Shown here piece after piece: positions 48,094 through 57,143 of a DNA stretch of 64,000 nt. Each line of letters begins with the position of its first letter. Within the stretch, counting starts at the first letter, position 1. The notes below the pieces were generated by a model that ran no database searches, was not told where the DNA came from, and saw only the letters and a program-made list of their open reading frames with translations. Origin of the DNA: Anaerolineales bacterium (GTDB lineage Bacteria; Chloroflexota; Anaerolineae; Anaerolineales; E44-bin32); contig JAFGNH010000028.1 in the NCBI GenBank assembly GCA_016927115.1, positions 153,226-217,225 on the forward strand. The letters are read 5' to 3'. A program made the translations under genes and the position numbers.

Positions 48094-48494
48094 TAATAAG
48101 GTACGCTCATCAGCAAGCTGTGATATTTCACAACATACTCCTGTTTTTTCGGTCCATCTCTAGGTGTGCGTTGCCGCCGAACAGGTTGATAGCCCAAAGA
48201 GCTGATGGATAAAAAAATACCAGCCTGAATCATTCCCCACACACACTATACTACATAAGAAATCCCCCAAAACGCATGGTATCTATGAATAATCACAGGT
48301 TATGTTTTCCTTACACGCTTATTCGGCAAAACTCCTGGAAAATATCCATCCACAGAAACAAAAATCCCCAAACCGAAGAAGCTGCTGGATCGGGTGCATC
48401 ACCTGGAATCTTTTTCTTCTTCCACAATTAGCTGCGGCCGCGTTGAGTATTGTAACTTTTCCTCTCTGAACTCATAGTATAGGTAGAGGACCTT
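48094..48494. other. Intergenic region upstream of the ECF sigma gene
   Basis: About 400 bp, A+T rich. It presumably contains the promoter of the sigma operon: TGTAAC at 48450-48455 with TAGTAT at 48475-48480 is a possible but weak pair. No gene is supported. Confidence 0.4.
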
Positions 48495-48980
48495 ATGCTC
48501 ACGTTCAAAGAACTTTATGAAGCATACGCGGCTGATGTCTACCGTTTTTCATTATGGCTTGCAGGAAGCCGTTTTACCGCAGAGGATATAACCTCAGAAA
48601 CCTTTGTGCGGGCCTGGGCATACCCCAATCAGCTTCGCACGGAAACCTTGAAGGCTTTCCTGTTTACAATCGCCCGGAACCTCTATCTGGATAGACAGAG
48701 AAAGAGGAAACGCGAGGTCGACCTGCAGGATTTCTACCCGGACCCTGCCCTGCAGCCGGAAACGATGGCTGAATACCAGCTCGAAATTCTACGCTTGCAG
48801 CAGTTCCTTCAGACTTTGCCCGAGATAGACCGTGCAGCCTTCGTTTTAAGAGTTCAGCACGAACTGCCGTATGCTGAAATTTCCCGGGTTCTGGGCATCT
48901 CCCTCGCAAACACAAAAGTGAAAATCCACCGCGTTCGAAAAAAGATACTTGCTGCCTGGATAAAAAAGGAGACAGAGTGA
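48495..48980 (+). CDS. ECF-type RNA polymerase sigma factor
   Basis: A 161-residue sigma-70 family protein with only region 2 (VYRFSLWLAGSRFTAEDITSETFVRAW, AFLFTIARNLYLDRQR) and region 4 (LQTLPEIDRAAFVLRVQHELPYAEISRVLGISLANTKVKIHRVRKKI). It directs polymerase to a small stress or envelope regulon. The ATG follows AGAGGA. The next gene begins 1 bp after its stop and is its likely anti-sigma factor. Confidence 0.92.
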   Translation: MLTFKELYEAYAADVYRFSLWLAGSRFTAEDITSETFVRAWAYPNQLRTETLKAFLFTIARNLYLDRQRKRKREVDLQDFYPDPALQPETMAEYQLEILRLQQFLQTLPEIDRAAFVLRVQHELPYAEISRVLGISLANTKVKIHRVRKKILAAWIKKETE

Positions 48981-48981
48981 T

Positions 48982-49287
48982 ATGAACGTAACGAAAGATG
49001 TGATTTTGGATCTGCTGCCGCTCTATCTGACAGATGAAGTGAGTGCCGATACTCACGCCTTGATAGAGGAATATCTGGTAACTGATCCGGAACTTGCCGG
49101 GCTGGTAAAAAAACAAAAGGCCGCCCTCTCTTTACCAGGAAGTATTCCCGCTCCACTCAGCGAAGAGGCTCAATTGAAAGCATATAAAAAATCAAAACTG
49201 GTCATGTTTATCACCATAATCCTTCTGGCTTTACTGATGACGGCAATCATCGGGGTTACTCTGATGGCATTCTTACTATCCACCTAA
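48982..49287 (+). CDS. Probable membrane anti-sigma factor
   Basis: A 101-residue protein. The N-terminal half (VILDLLPLYLTDEVSADTHALIEEYL) is the pattern of anti-sigma proteins, without the HxxxCxxC zinc motif. A single membrane helix (about 72-98) follows. Its position directly after the sigma gene suggests it holds the sigma factor at the membrane. The signal is unknown. Confidence 0.78.
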   Translation: MNVTKDVILDLLPLYLTDEVSADTHALIEEYLVTDPELAGLVKKQKAALSLPGSIPAPLSEEAQLKAYKKSKLVMFITIILLALLMTAIIGVTLMAFLLST

Positions 49288-49356
49288 AAAACTTTCATCG
49301 AAGAAACCATGTCTCACCCGGGTTTTATCAGAAGAGGCGTTTCACAGGAGGTAATA

Positions 49357-50016
49357 ATGGAACATCCAAATCCAGGCTTAAGCCAGTTCTTCAGGGTAAT
49401 GGTCAGCAAGCAGCCCTATCTCAACCTGCTGTATCTATTCAGCTCATTTCCCCTTGGGCTTTTCTACTTTGTGTTCCTGGTTTCCGGAATCGCTTTAGGT
49501 GTCTCACTCTCGATTATCTGGGTGGGAATTCCCCTCCTCCTGGTGATGGCAGCCGGCTGGTTGATGCTGGCCAAATTCGAACGGTTCCTGGCAGTGCACA
49601 TACTGAACGAGGATATTCCTGAGTTCAACCACTCTGCAAACACTGATACAAACCTCTGGAATCGCTTCAGGGAGCATTTTGCAAATACGGTCACCTGGAA
49701 AAGCCTGCTGTACCTGATCCTGAAATTTCCTCTGGGTCTGGCAACTTTCGTGATTCTGGTTACATTGGTCGCTCTGACTCTTGCCTTCCTGTCCCTGCCG
49801 TTCACATATAACACCATGGAAATATCCTTCGGCCCCTGGCTGCCGCTGTGGCAGATGGATAGTGTAGTAGATGCCTTGCCATGTGTATTGATTGGTTTGC
49901 TGTTATGGCCTGTGACGCTGAACGTGGTCAACGGCCTGGCCTGTATCCACGCCAGGCTCGCCAGAGTGATGCTGAGCAAGAACCAGGTTGAAATTCCATT
50001 CAGTCTGCGAGCTTGA
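49357..50016 (+). CDS. Membrane protein with putative sensor domain
   Basis: A 219-residue protein with four to five membrane helices in two similar halves (YLFSSFPLGLFYFVFLV and LILKFPLGLATFVILV), the layout of the 'putative sensor' family. The ATG at 49357 has AGGAGGT. It belongs to the sigma/anti-sigma unit and may help sense envelope stress, which is inference. Confidence 0.75.
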   Translation: MEHPNPGLSQFFRVMVSKQPYLNLLYLFSSFPLGLFYFVFLVSGIALGVSLSIIWVGIPLLLVMAAGWLMLAKFERFLAVHILNEDIPEFNHSANTDTNLWNRFREHFANTVTWKSLLYLILKFPLGLATFVILVTLVALTLAFLSLPFTYNTMEISFGPWLPLWQMDSVVDALPCVLIGLLLWPVTLNVVNGLACIHARLARVMLSKNQVEIPFSLRA

Positions 50017-50164
50017 TAGAGTAACTTTTACATAAATCCATGCGTACTTCCTGGTTACCCAGTACACACAAACCTCTCTGCATATCTACCCGCCACCATA
50101 TCCTCCAGGCAGCGGGAGAGTTTTCTCAAACTTCGAATGTGCCCTTAAAGCGGTCGGTGAGGTC

Positions 50165-50193
50165 TTGACAGAAACCAATACAGGCAATAGTAT
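50165..50193 (+). promoter_or_regulatory. Promoter with palindromic operator over the -10
   Basis: TTGACA (50165-50170), a 17-bp spacer and TAGTAT (50188-50193). The palindrome CAATA-G-TATTG (50185-50195) covers the -10. A second inverted pair, GGTAC-ACT-GGTACC, lies near 50202-50216. It is well placed for autoregulation by the small protein at 50236. Confidence 0.7.
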
Positions 50194-50235
50194 TGTTACA
50201 TTGGTACACTGGTACCTTAATATCATGGAGTTCCT

Positions 50236-50499
50236 ATGACAGATCACGATAAAAAAATCCGCGTCGAACGTGTGCAGACAGGTGTGCGTATTGAAAAACG
50301 CATGCTGAAAGTGCTCAAAGCCCTGGCTGAGTATCTTGAAATATCCCTCGGCGATTTGCTTGAAGGCATCGTGCTGCATGCATTCGACGGCAAACCGTCA
50401 CCATTGGATGAAGATACATTGCAGCGCATCACGGTCCTGAAGGAAGTCTACAATATGGACTACGATTCCAGCGCTGCCCATAACTTTGAAGAAGAATAA
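50236..50499 (+). CDS. Small ribbon-helix-helix-like protein
   Basis: An 87-residue protein with a basic N-terminal strand (IRVERVQTGVRIEKRMLKVLKALAEYLEISLGDLLEGIV), which fits a ribbon-helix-helix or related short DNA-binding fold, and an acidic tail. The palindromic promoter supports an autoregulator. The assignment is from pattern only. Confidence 0.65.
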   Translation: MTDHDKKIRVERVQTGVRIEKRMLKVLKALAEYLEISLGDLLEGIVLHAFDGKPSPLDEDTLQRITVLKEVYNMDYDSSAAHNFEEE

Positions 50500-50567
50500 T
50501 CAAAAAATAGGAGCCAGTCCCCTTTTTTGATCGAACCGCACGCCTCTGCTTATACATATTCCTTTCC

Positions 50568-50606
50568 CCCTCTCCGGCCTTTTCAAACAAAGGAGAGGGT
50601 TTTTTT
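50568..50606 (+). terminator. Intrinsic terminator directly before the MFS ribosome site
   Basis: CCCTCTCC pairs with GGAGAGGG (8 bp) across a 16-nt loop and is followed by seven T. The T tract runs straight into ATGGAGG, the ribosome site of the MFS gene, so it may be an attenuator as well as the end of the upstream unit. Confidence 0.88.
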
Positions 50607-50618
50607 ATGGAGGTTTCC

Positions 50619-51968
50619 ATGAAACGAAAACCAGAGCTTGAACCCTCCACCGGCAGCATGCCGACATTCCTGATCACATGGCTCGGGCAGGTTGTCTCCC
50701 TGACCGGTTCCGGACTGACCAGCTTTGCTCTCGGCGTATGGGTCTTCGAGCGTACAAACTCGCCAACCCTGTTCGCGTTTATCGGGTTTTTCGCTGTTCT
50801 ACCCAGGATTTTCTTCTCCCCCATCGCCGGGGTTCTGGTAGACCGATTCGACCGCCGTAAAATCATGATCCTGGCTGATGCCGGGGCCGGATTGAGCACC
50901 CTCTTTATCTCTCTTTTGCTCTTTACCGGTCACCTGGAGCTCTGGCACATCTACCTTTCCGCAACAATCAGCGCACTCTGCGGTGCCTTTCAATGGCCTG
51001 CATACGCCGCCTCTGTGGCCCAGCTTGTATCCAGAAAACACCTCGGCCGTGCCAATGGCATGATCCAGTTCGGCCGGGCCGCTGCCGAAATCTTCTCACC
51101 CCTGCTGGCTGGTCTACTGATATTAACCATCAAACTCCAGGGCGTCATCCTGATCGACGTCGCTACTTTTTTGTTCGCTATGCTGACACTCCTGATGGTC
51201 AGGTTCCCCCGACTGGAAAGCGAACCCGCCAGAATCGATCCCTCTTCCCTCAAAAATGAAATCCCCTTTGGGTGGCGCTATATTCGTGCTCGTAAGGGCT
51301 TGCTGAACCTGCTGCTTTTCTTTTGTGCAGTGAACTTCATCTGGGGTATGGTTGGTGCCCTGATCGTGCCGATGATCCTGAATTTCACCACACCTGATAA
51401 ACTTGGAGCCATCATCACAATCGCTGGAACAGGGATGCTGGCAGGTAGTCTGTTAATGACGGCCTGGGGTGGCCCCAGACGCCGTGTTTATGGTGTGATT
51501 TTATTCGAACTGCTGAGCGGTTTTTGTTTTATCCTGATGGGTCTGCGGCCGGATTTCTGGCTGGTGGCAATTGGTGCTTTCGGCGCGCATTTTACCATTG
51601 CAATCGTTTTCGGTTCAAATCAGACCATCTGGCAGACCAGGGTGGAACCGGAAAACCATGGGCGTGTGTTCGCCACCCAACAGATGTTTACCAGCCTGAC
51701 CCAGCCGCTGGCTTATCTGTCCGCCGGGCCTCTGGCAGAGAAATTTTTCGGGCCGCTGATGATTGCCGGCGGGCCATTATCCCTCAAACTGGCCTCCCTG
51801 CTTGGTTCCGGTACAGGTCGTGGCATTGGGCTGATGTTCGTCCTCATGGGGCTGGTAAAAATCGCGATCTCGGTTTTTGCATATCTCAACCCTCGAATGC
51901 GCCTGATTGAAAACGCAAAGCCTGGAACTTCGGCACCAACCGAAAACAAAGAAGACGGGTTCCATTAG
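50619..51968 (+). CDS. MFS transporter (MefA/MFS_3 type)
   Basis: A 449-residue protein with twelve predicted helices. The loop 2-3 motif GVLVDRFDRRKIMILAD is the MFS signature, and the overall pattern (SLTGSGLTSFALGVWVFERT at the start) fits the MFS_3 group that contains macrolide efflux proteins. The ATG at 50619 has GGAGG at the right distance. The ATG at 50607 lies in the terminator tail. Substrate unknown. A drug exporter is likely. Confidence 0.9.
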   Translation: MKRKPELEPSTGSMPTFLITWLGQVVSLTGSGLTSFALGVWVFERTNSPTLFAFIGFFAVLPRIFFSPIAGVLVDRFDRRKIMILADAGAGLSTLFISLLLFTGHLELWHIYLSATISALCGAFQWPAYAASVAQLVSRKHLGRANGMIQFGRAAAEIFSPLLAGLLILTIKLQGVILIDVATFLFAMLTLLMVRFPRLESEPARIDPSSLKNEIPFGWRYIRARKGLLNLLLFFCAVNFIWGMVGALIVPMILNFTTPDKLGAIITIAGTGMLAGSLLMTAWGGPRRRVYGVILFELLSGFCFILMGLRPDFWLVAIGAFGAHFTIAIVFGSNQTIWQTRVEPENHGRVFATQQMFTSLTQPLAYLSAGPLAEKFFGPLMIAGGPLSLKLASLLGSGTGRGIGLMFVLMGLVKIAISVFAYLNPRMRLIENAKPGTSAPTENKEDGFH

Positions 51969-52183
51969 CTGTCCCGCGAATGTTCAAAGCAGCCTGCAGA
52001 ACCTGATCTAATTCAGGGAGACCACACTTCCCGTTTTAATCCAGATTCCCCGTGAAAACCGCAAGATCCACCAGCAAGAGCCACAGGTTTTCTTCCCAAC
52101 ACGCATTATCCAGACCACTAGCGTCACTATCTGGTCTCTCCCGGTTCGGCATTGAGAGTAAAGCTTTTATAAAAGATTCTGTA

Positions 52184-52212
52184 TTGACCGCCAAATATTT
52201 ATCATTTACAAT
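52184..52212 (+). promoter_or_regulatory. Promoter of the TetR-ABC operon
   Basis: TTGACC (52184-52189), a 17-bp spacer and TACAAT (52207-52212), about 50 bp before the TetR start. Confidence 0.78.
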
Positions 52213-52261
52213 TCTGTGACTATTTATCCTGTTCTGGTCATACGTAAGGAATAGAAAAGCC

Positions 52262-52867
52262 ATGCCGCGAGCATTTACCGAAACTGAAAAAGAAATCATC
52301 AGAAAACAGATGCGGGAAAAGGGAAAAATCCTTTTCGAGAAACAGGGAATCCGCAAAACCACCATCGAAGAACTGAGCCTGGCTGCAGGCATATCAAAAG
52401 GTGCCTTCTATAAATTCTATGATTCGAAAGAAGAACTGTATCTGGAAATCCTCGAGGAATTTGAAAGAGAAATACAGCTTCAGATCATCCAGTTTGCAGT
52501 AGACCCGGGCGACGATGCCCAGGAAAATCTCCTGAACCTTTTACGGAATCTCTTTCTCACCATGGATGATTATCCGATCCTGGAAAATATCCACAGCAAC
52601 GATGTCGAATACCTCACCCGCAGGATTCCTGCCGAACGCATCCAGCAGCATGCAGCCGGCGACAGGGAATTTGCCGCCGGCCTGATGAATAAATTCAACC
52701 AGGAAGGAATCACCCTTACCGCGTCCCCGAGGGTTATCAGCAATCTGCTCAAAGGTATCTTTTTTATCTGGCTGCATCGGGAGGACTTCGAAAAAGATGA
52801 GTTTGAAGAACTTTTTAATACGTTACTTTCCCTGGCAGCCGGATACATAACAGGAAAAATTCAATGA
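52262..52867 (+). CDS. TetR/AcrR-family regulator
   Basis: A 201-residue repressor. The N-terminal HTH is clear (ILFEKQGIRKTTIEELSLAAGISKGAFYKFYDSKEELYLEIL), and the C-terminal domain is ligand-binding. Its stop overlaps the start of the ABC ATPase gene (ATGA), so it likely controls the exporter and its own operon. Confidence 0.93.
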   Translation: MPRAFTETEKEIIRKQMREKGKILFEKQGIRKTTIEELSLAAGISKGAFYKFYDSKEELYLEILEEFEREIQLQIIQFAVDPGDDAQENLLNLLRNLFLTMDDYPILENIHSNDVEYLTRRIPAERIQQHAAGDREFAAGLMNKFNQEGITLTASPRVISNLLKGIFFIWLHREDFEKDEFEELFNTLLSLAAGYITGKIQ

Positions 52868-53781
52868 GCCACGCTATTGAAATCACTCAGTTCTCCAAGT
52901 TCTATGGCGATGTCCAGGCCGTTAATCACATCAATCTTCAGATTGAGCCAGGAGAGATTTTCGGTTTTCTAGGTCTTAATGGGGCGGGTAAAACCACAAC
53001 GATCCGGGCACTGCTGGGAATGATCAAACCAGGCACAGGGACCCTGAGTATGCTTGGCCAATCCATTTTCCCGGAAAATCTGAATCTCTGGCAGCAGGTC
53101 GGATATCTGGTGGAAAAACCGGTTGCTTATCCTGATCTGACCGTTAGGGAGAACCTGGAAGTCGCCCGCCGGCTGCACGGACTGCACTCTCCGACTGTTG
53201 TCGAAAAAACCCTCGATCGCCTGGGAATCACACCCTATGCAAACCGCAAAGCAGGCACTCTGTCTACCGGCAACCTCCAGCGGCTTGGCCTGGCACGGGC
53301 AGTTCTCCACAAACCTGTTCTGCTGATCCTGGACGAACCTGCCAATGGGCTCGACCCCGCAGGGATCGTTGAAATCCGGGAAATGCTTAAAACCCAGGCA
53401 CAAAACCAGGGCGTCACTATCTTCATGTCCAGCCACATTCTTTCTGAGGTTGACCAGCTTGCCACCCGTATCGGAATCATTCACAACGGAGCTCTAATTG
53501 AAGACCTGGATAAGGAAAGCCTTGGACGTTTCAAGAAGCGGCAGCTTGTAGTAAAAACACGTAATTACGATCTTGCCTGCTCGATCCTGGTAAATGCGGG
53601 ATATGATCCCGCCATGAACGAACAGGATAAAACCATTTTGCTTTCTGAAACCAGGGCTGTTGAATCTCCCGAGGAGGTCGCCTCCTTACTTGTCCGGAAT
53701 GGCGCACCTCCGATGCACCTGGCAGTGGAACAGCAGAGTCTTGAAGATCATTTCATGCAATTAACGAGAACATCAATATGA
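52864..53781 (+). CDS. ABC-2 transporter ATP-binding protein
   Basis: A 305-residue ATPase. Walker A GLNGAGKTT is near residue 37, a varied signature LSTGNLQRLGLAR near 136, Walker B LLILDEPANGLDP near 155, and the switch His in SSHILSEVDQL. It powers the permease in the next gene, which overlaps it as ATGA. The CcmA/NatA-like type is common in drug or peptide export. Confidence 0.94.
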   Translation: MSHAIEITQFSKFYGDVQAVNHINLQIEPGEIFGFLGLNGAGKTTTIRALLGMIKPGTGTLSMLGQSIFPENLNLWQQVGYLVEKPVAYPDLTVRENLEVARRLHGLHSPTVVEKTLDRLGITPYANRKAGTLSTGNLQRLGLARAVLHKPVLLILDEPANGLDPAGIVEIREMLKTQAQNQGVTIFMSSHILSEVDQLATRIGIIHNGALIEDLDKESLGRFKKRQLVVKTRNYDLACSILVNAGYDPAMNEQDKTILLSETRAVESPEEVASLLVRNGAPPMHLAVEQQSLEDHFMQLTRTSI

Positions 53782-54566
53782 AAAACCTCAAAGCCGCATT
53801 ATGGGTTGAAACACTGAAGGCCAGACGATCAAAGATATTCCTGGGTTCGGCTGCTGGCCTTTCCCTGGCACCAATTATGGGAGGGCTGTTCATGATCATT
53901 CTGAAAGATCCTGAAGCCGCTCGTTCAATGGGGTTGATCAGCCTGAAAGCACAGTTAACCGTCGGCACCGCAGAATGGGCAAGCATGTTCGACATGCTTT
54001 CACAGGCCGTTGCAATTGGAGGCATGGTTGTGTTCAGTATGATTGCAGCCTGGAGTTTCGGCCGGGAATTCTCTGATCAAACAGCGAAAACCTTCCTGGC
54101 TGTACCAACCTCCCGCTCTACGATTGTCGCCGCTAAACTTGTTGTTCTCTCAGTATGGTCTTTCGGCCTGACAATTCTTGTTTTGGGTCTTGGCCTGCTG
54201 GTCGGTTTCCTGGTGGATATTCCAGGATGGTCAGTCTCACTGCTTCAAGCTTCGATTGTGAACATTATTGGCGCTTCAATACTGACCATCCTCTTGCTGC
54301 CTTTCGTCGCTCTTATGGCCGGCCTTGGACGTGGATATCTGCTGCCCATGGGATGGACATTTCTGATGTTGATCTTTGCACAGGTTTTCGCGGTTATTGG
54401 TTGGGGAGAAATATTCCCCTGGTCCATTCCCGCTCTTTTCAGCGGCGCTGCAGGCCTCCGAAGCGATATGCTTGGGCCCCATAGCTACGTAATAATTTCG
54501 GTTTCCAGCCTTATCGGATTGGTGCTTACATTCCGGTGGTGGAATCATGCTGATCATGCGAAATAA
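53778..54566 (+). CDS. ABC-2 type permease
   Basis: A 262-residue membrane protein with six predicted helices and the ABC-2 pattern SFGREFSDQTAKTFLAVPTSRSTIVAAKL between helices 2 and 3. It forms the membrane part of the exporter with the preceding ATPase. Substrate unknown. Confidence 0.9.
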   Translation: MKNLKAALWVETLKARRSKIFLGSAAGLSLAPIMGGLFMIILKDPEAARSMGLISLKAQLTVGTAEWASMFDMLSQAVAIGGMVVFSMIAAWSFGREFSDQTAKTFLAVPTSRSTIVAAKLVVLSVWSFGLTILVLGLGLLVGFLVDIPGWSVSLLQASIVNIIGASILTILLLPFVALMAGLGRGYLLPMGWTFLMLIFAQVFAVIGWGEIFPWSIPALFSGAAGLRSDMLGPHSYVIISVSSLIGLVLTFRWWNHADHAK

Positions 54567-54704
54567 CTACCGGGAACGAAAAAAGAATACTTGCGATCGG
54601 ATAATGCATGCATCCTGTTATGATTCAGCTGATTCTGACCAGGCTTAATAATTCGCATCCCGGTTATGCAGTATTTCTCCAGGATTCCATACTTTTAATA
54701 AACG

Positions 54705-54734
54705 AAAAAAACGCCTCACAATCAGGCGTTTTTC
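54705..54734. terminator. Bidirectional intrinsic terminator
   Basis: AAAAAACGCCT pairs with AGGCGTTTTT around a 7-nt loop, with T tracts on both strands. It lies between the convergent ABC permease and SDR genes. Confidence 0.92.
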
Positions 54735-54764
54735 TCAAAAACAGTTTGATAAATCTCCGAATTC

Positions 54765-55577
54765 TTACTCCCCCAGCAGCGACCGCATCTGTTTGTAGAT
54801 GAAGTTGGCCGCACCCCTCGGGTTGAACCGGTACAGGAAATCCATCAGCTTTGAATCGGAGCCTACCAGGACTCGGTAGCTGTTCTTCTCGATACCGTTC
54901 AACATTATCGCCGCGGCCTTGCCAGGTTCAAGCGTTTTAATAGATCCGCTCCCACTGTCGGCTTCTGCCTGAGCTCCAACATCCACACCAGAATTTGCAG
55001 CTATATTCGTACCAATCGCCCCAGGGAATATGACCGTCACATGAACATTGGAGTTCGCAAGCTCAGAGTGCAGCCCTTCTGTGAGCAGTTTTACAGCTGC
55101 TTTCGATGCACCATAGATACTCTGCCCCGGCACCGGCAGGAATCCGCCCATGCTGGACACATTGGCTATATGCGCCTCCGGCCGTTTGAGAAAATAAGGG
55201 AGAAAAGCCTTGGTCATGTAGAGTGTTCCATAAAAATTAATATCCATCACCCGTTCGATCTGTGCATATGTCAATTCGTTGACTCTCACAAAGGGCTGGA
55301 TGATTCCGGCATTGTTGATCAGACCATCCACAGTTCCATGTACAGCGATAACCTGTTCAGGAAGGGCTGCCACCGCTTCCCTGTCCGTGATATTGACAAC
55401 ATGTGTGGACAGCTTGTCTTTCATTTCTCCCGCCAGGCTGACTGTCTCCTGCAGCGCAGCTGCATTGATGTCTACAGCGGCAACCTTTGCGCCGCGGGAT
55501 AGAAGCTGGAGAACCATTTCCCGACCCATCCCATTTCCACCACCGGTTACCACGACAACCTTATTCAGGAATTTCAT
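54765..55577 (-). CDS. Short-chain dehydrogenase/reductase
   Basis: A 270-residue classical SDR. The cofactor motif is TGGGNGMG (TGxxxGxG), the NNAG motif lies near residue 88, and the catalytic Ser-Tyr-Lys are in NVSSMGG and YGASKAAV. It oxidises or reduces an alcohol or ketone with NAD(P). The substrate is not evident. Confidence 0.92.
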   Translation of the reverse strand: MKFLNKVVVVTGGGNGMGREMVLQLLSRGAKVAAVDINAAALQETVSLAGEMKDKLSTHVVNITDREAVAALPEQVIAVHGTVDGLINNAGIIQPFVRVNELTYAQIERVMDINFYGTLYMTKAFLPYFLKRPEAHIANVSSMGGFLPVPGQSIYGASKAAVKLLTEGLHSELANSNVHVTVIFPGAIGTNIAANSGVDVGAQAEADSGSGSIKTLEPGKAAAIMLNGIEKNSYRVLVGSDSKLMDFLYRFNPRGAANFIYKQMRSLLGE

Positions 55578-55743
55578 AGACTTTTCCTCCCTTGAGAATT
55601 CACTCGCTCACTTACTTCCGATTGCCGACACACATGCAAAAAATGCTGTGCATGCCTCCTTGAAATTATAACAAACTGGATACCATTTAGACGTTATCTT
55701 ATGGTAAAGGTAACCTCAAAAATCCTGAAGAGCGCGGATGTGT

Positions 55744-55773
55744 GCATACCATCTCCCGCAGGAGCTGGTATGC
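55744..55773. repeat. Stable two-part stem-loop
   Basis: GCATACCA/TGGTATGC form an 8-bp outer stem. After single-base bulges an inner CTCC/GGAG stem closes a CGCA loop. It lies between divergent genes, so it is not an ordinary terminator of either. Confidence 0.6.
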
Positions 55774-55865
55774 GCCGGTTTCATTCTATCGGACGGCTTT
55801 ACTTCCAGACAATCCTGGAATAATCCGCACAATTACATGTTTTAGAATTTCCCTACCGCGTCTGA

Positions 55866-55871
55866 TACAAT
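55866..55871 (+). promoter_or_regulatory. -10 element of a leaderless HAD transcript
   Basis: TACAAT is followed by 6 bases and then the ATG at 55878, so transcription is expected to start at the start codon. No good -35 or ribosome site was found. Confidence 0.5.
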
Positions 55872-55877
55872 GCAACC

Positions 55878-56579
55878 ATGTCTTCACCTGTTACAGATCC
55901 AACGCCTGCCATCTCTGCGATCCTGCTCGATCTTGATGACACCTTGATCGATCATACAGGTGCGGAGCAAAAAGCCGCCCAATTGTTTGGTAGACAGTTT
56001 GCGGATACGATCCCGGATTATGTTTCCGAGGAGTTTCCTCAACGCTGGAAGGAAGCCGCCGGGCTGCATTTTATTTCGTTCCTCAGCGGTGAAATCAGTT
56101 TCCAGGAGCAGCGACGCAGACGTCTCCGGACGATTTTTCGTAGAGAAGATTTGACCCCGGAAGAAGCGGATACAATCTTCAACAACTATCTAAAATACTA
56201 TGAGGCGTCGTGGGAGATATACCCTGACGTTGCAGCCTTCCTTGAAAATCATGCTTACCTCACCCTCAGTGTTATTTCGAATGGTGAACAAGCTCAGCAA
56301 GAAGCAAAATTAGACAAAGCCGGTATTCGGCATTACTTCAGGCATGTGCTGACAGCTGACTCGGCGGGTCTCTCAAAGCCGGATCCCAGGTTCTTTCACC
56401 AAGCGTGCAGTCTTCTGAATCTGGAACCCTTTCAGGTATGCTGTATCGGAAACAATCTGGAAAATGACACAACTGGAGCGAACGATGCCGGCCTGCGAGG
56501 GGTATGGCTGAACCGTTCCGGCAAACCTGTGCCAGAAGGTATTGAATCCATCTCAAGCCTTGCTGATTTTCGTGTGTGA
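55878..56579 (+). CDS. HAD-superfamily hydrolase
   Basis: A 233-residue phosphatase-like protein. HAD motif I is LLDLDDTLID, motif II VISNGE, motif III lysine in LSKPDP, and motif IV CIGNNLENDTTGA. The cap and length resemble YjjG/PhoB-type pyrimidine nucleotide or phosphoglycolate phosphatases. The substrate is uncertain. The ATG appears leaderless. Confidence 0.9.
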   Translation: MSSPVTDPTPAISAILLDLDDTLIDHTGAEQKAAQLFGRQFADTIPDYVSEEFPQRWKEAAGLHFISFLSGEISFQEQRRRRLRTIFRREDLTPEEADTIFNNYLKYYEASWEIYPDVAAFLENHAYLTLSVISNGEQAQQEAKLDKAGIRHYFRHVLTADSAGLSKPDPRFFHQACSLLNLEPFQVCCIGNNLENDTTGANDAGLRGVWLNRSGKPVPEGIESISSLADFRV

Positions 56580-56702
56580 CCTTTTGAAGAATAAATAGCG
56601 GGAATCTCTTGATGTGTTTCCTGCAGACCTGTTGTGGGAGATTAATATGCGTGTGCTCGGGAATGGCTTGAACATACCAACATCTCACCAAAGAGAAATC
56701 TT

Positions 56703-57113
56703 ATGAAAAATTACAGTTGGATTATTCGTTTTACTTTATGGTGGGGCATTATTGCAGATCTGCTGGAGACAATAAGAATGGCTGTGCCTGTTTTTTTTAT
56801 TAAAACCGCTGGCCTGCAGGCCAATGTGGATAAAGATTTCCGCTTCGCCCTGCTCTACGGCGCCCCGGTGATGCTTGGCTGGACACTTATTTTATTCTGG
56901 GCAGATAAAAAACCAATTGAACGCAAAGGTGTGTTCCTCTGCCTGATCCCGGTCATACTAACGTATTCCATTGTCGAAATGATTGGTATAAAGATGGGCA
57001 TATTGGGTTTCCAGCAGGCAGTCGTTACTTTCATCCTCCAGGGGATTCTATTGCTGCTTTCAATCGTGAGTTACTTCCTTGCCAGAAATATTGAGAAGAC
57101 TGAAGGGTCCTGA
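56703..57113 (+). CDS. Small membrane protein of unknown function
   Basis: A 136-residue protein with four predicted membrane helices (about residues 8-32, 48-64, 75-95 and 108-128). No family was recognised. The leader before the ATG contains only AAAGAGAAA. It is convergent with the RACo-like gene. Confidence 0.65.
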   Translation: MKNYSWIIRFTLWWGIIADLLETIRMAVPVFFIKTAGLQANVDKDFRFALLYGAPVMLGWTLILFWADKKPIERKGVFLCLIPVILTYSIVEMIGIKMGILGFQQAVVTFILQGILLLLSIVSYFLARNIEKTEGS

Positions 57114-57143
57114 GAATCTAAATTTAATCAGACGGAATACATC

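Larger units (their letters stand above)
55578..55877. other. Intergenic region between divergent SDR and HAD genes
   Basis: 300 bp without a gene. It contains the stem-loop at 55744-55773 and the promoter of the HAD gene. Confidence 0.5.
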
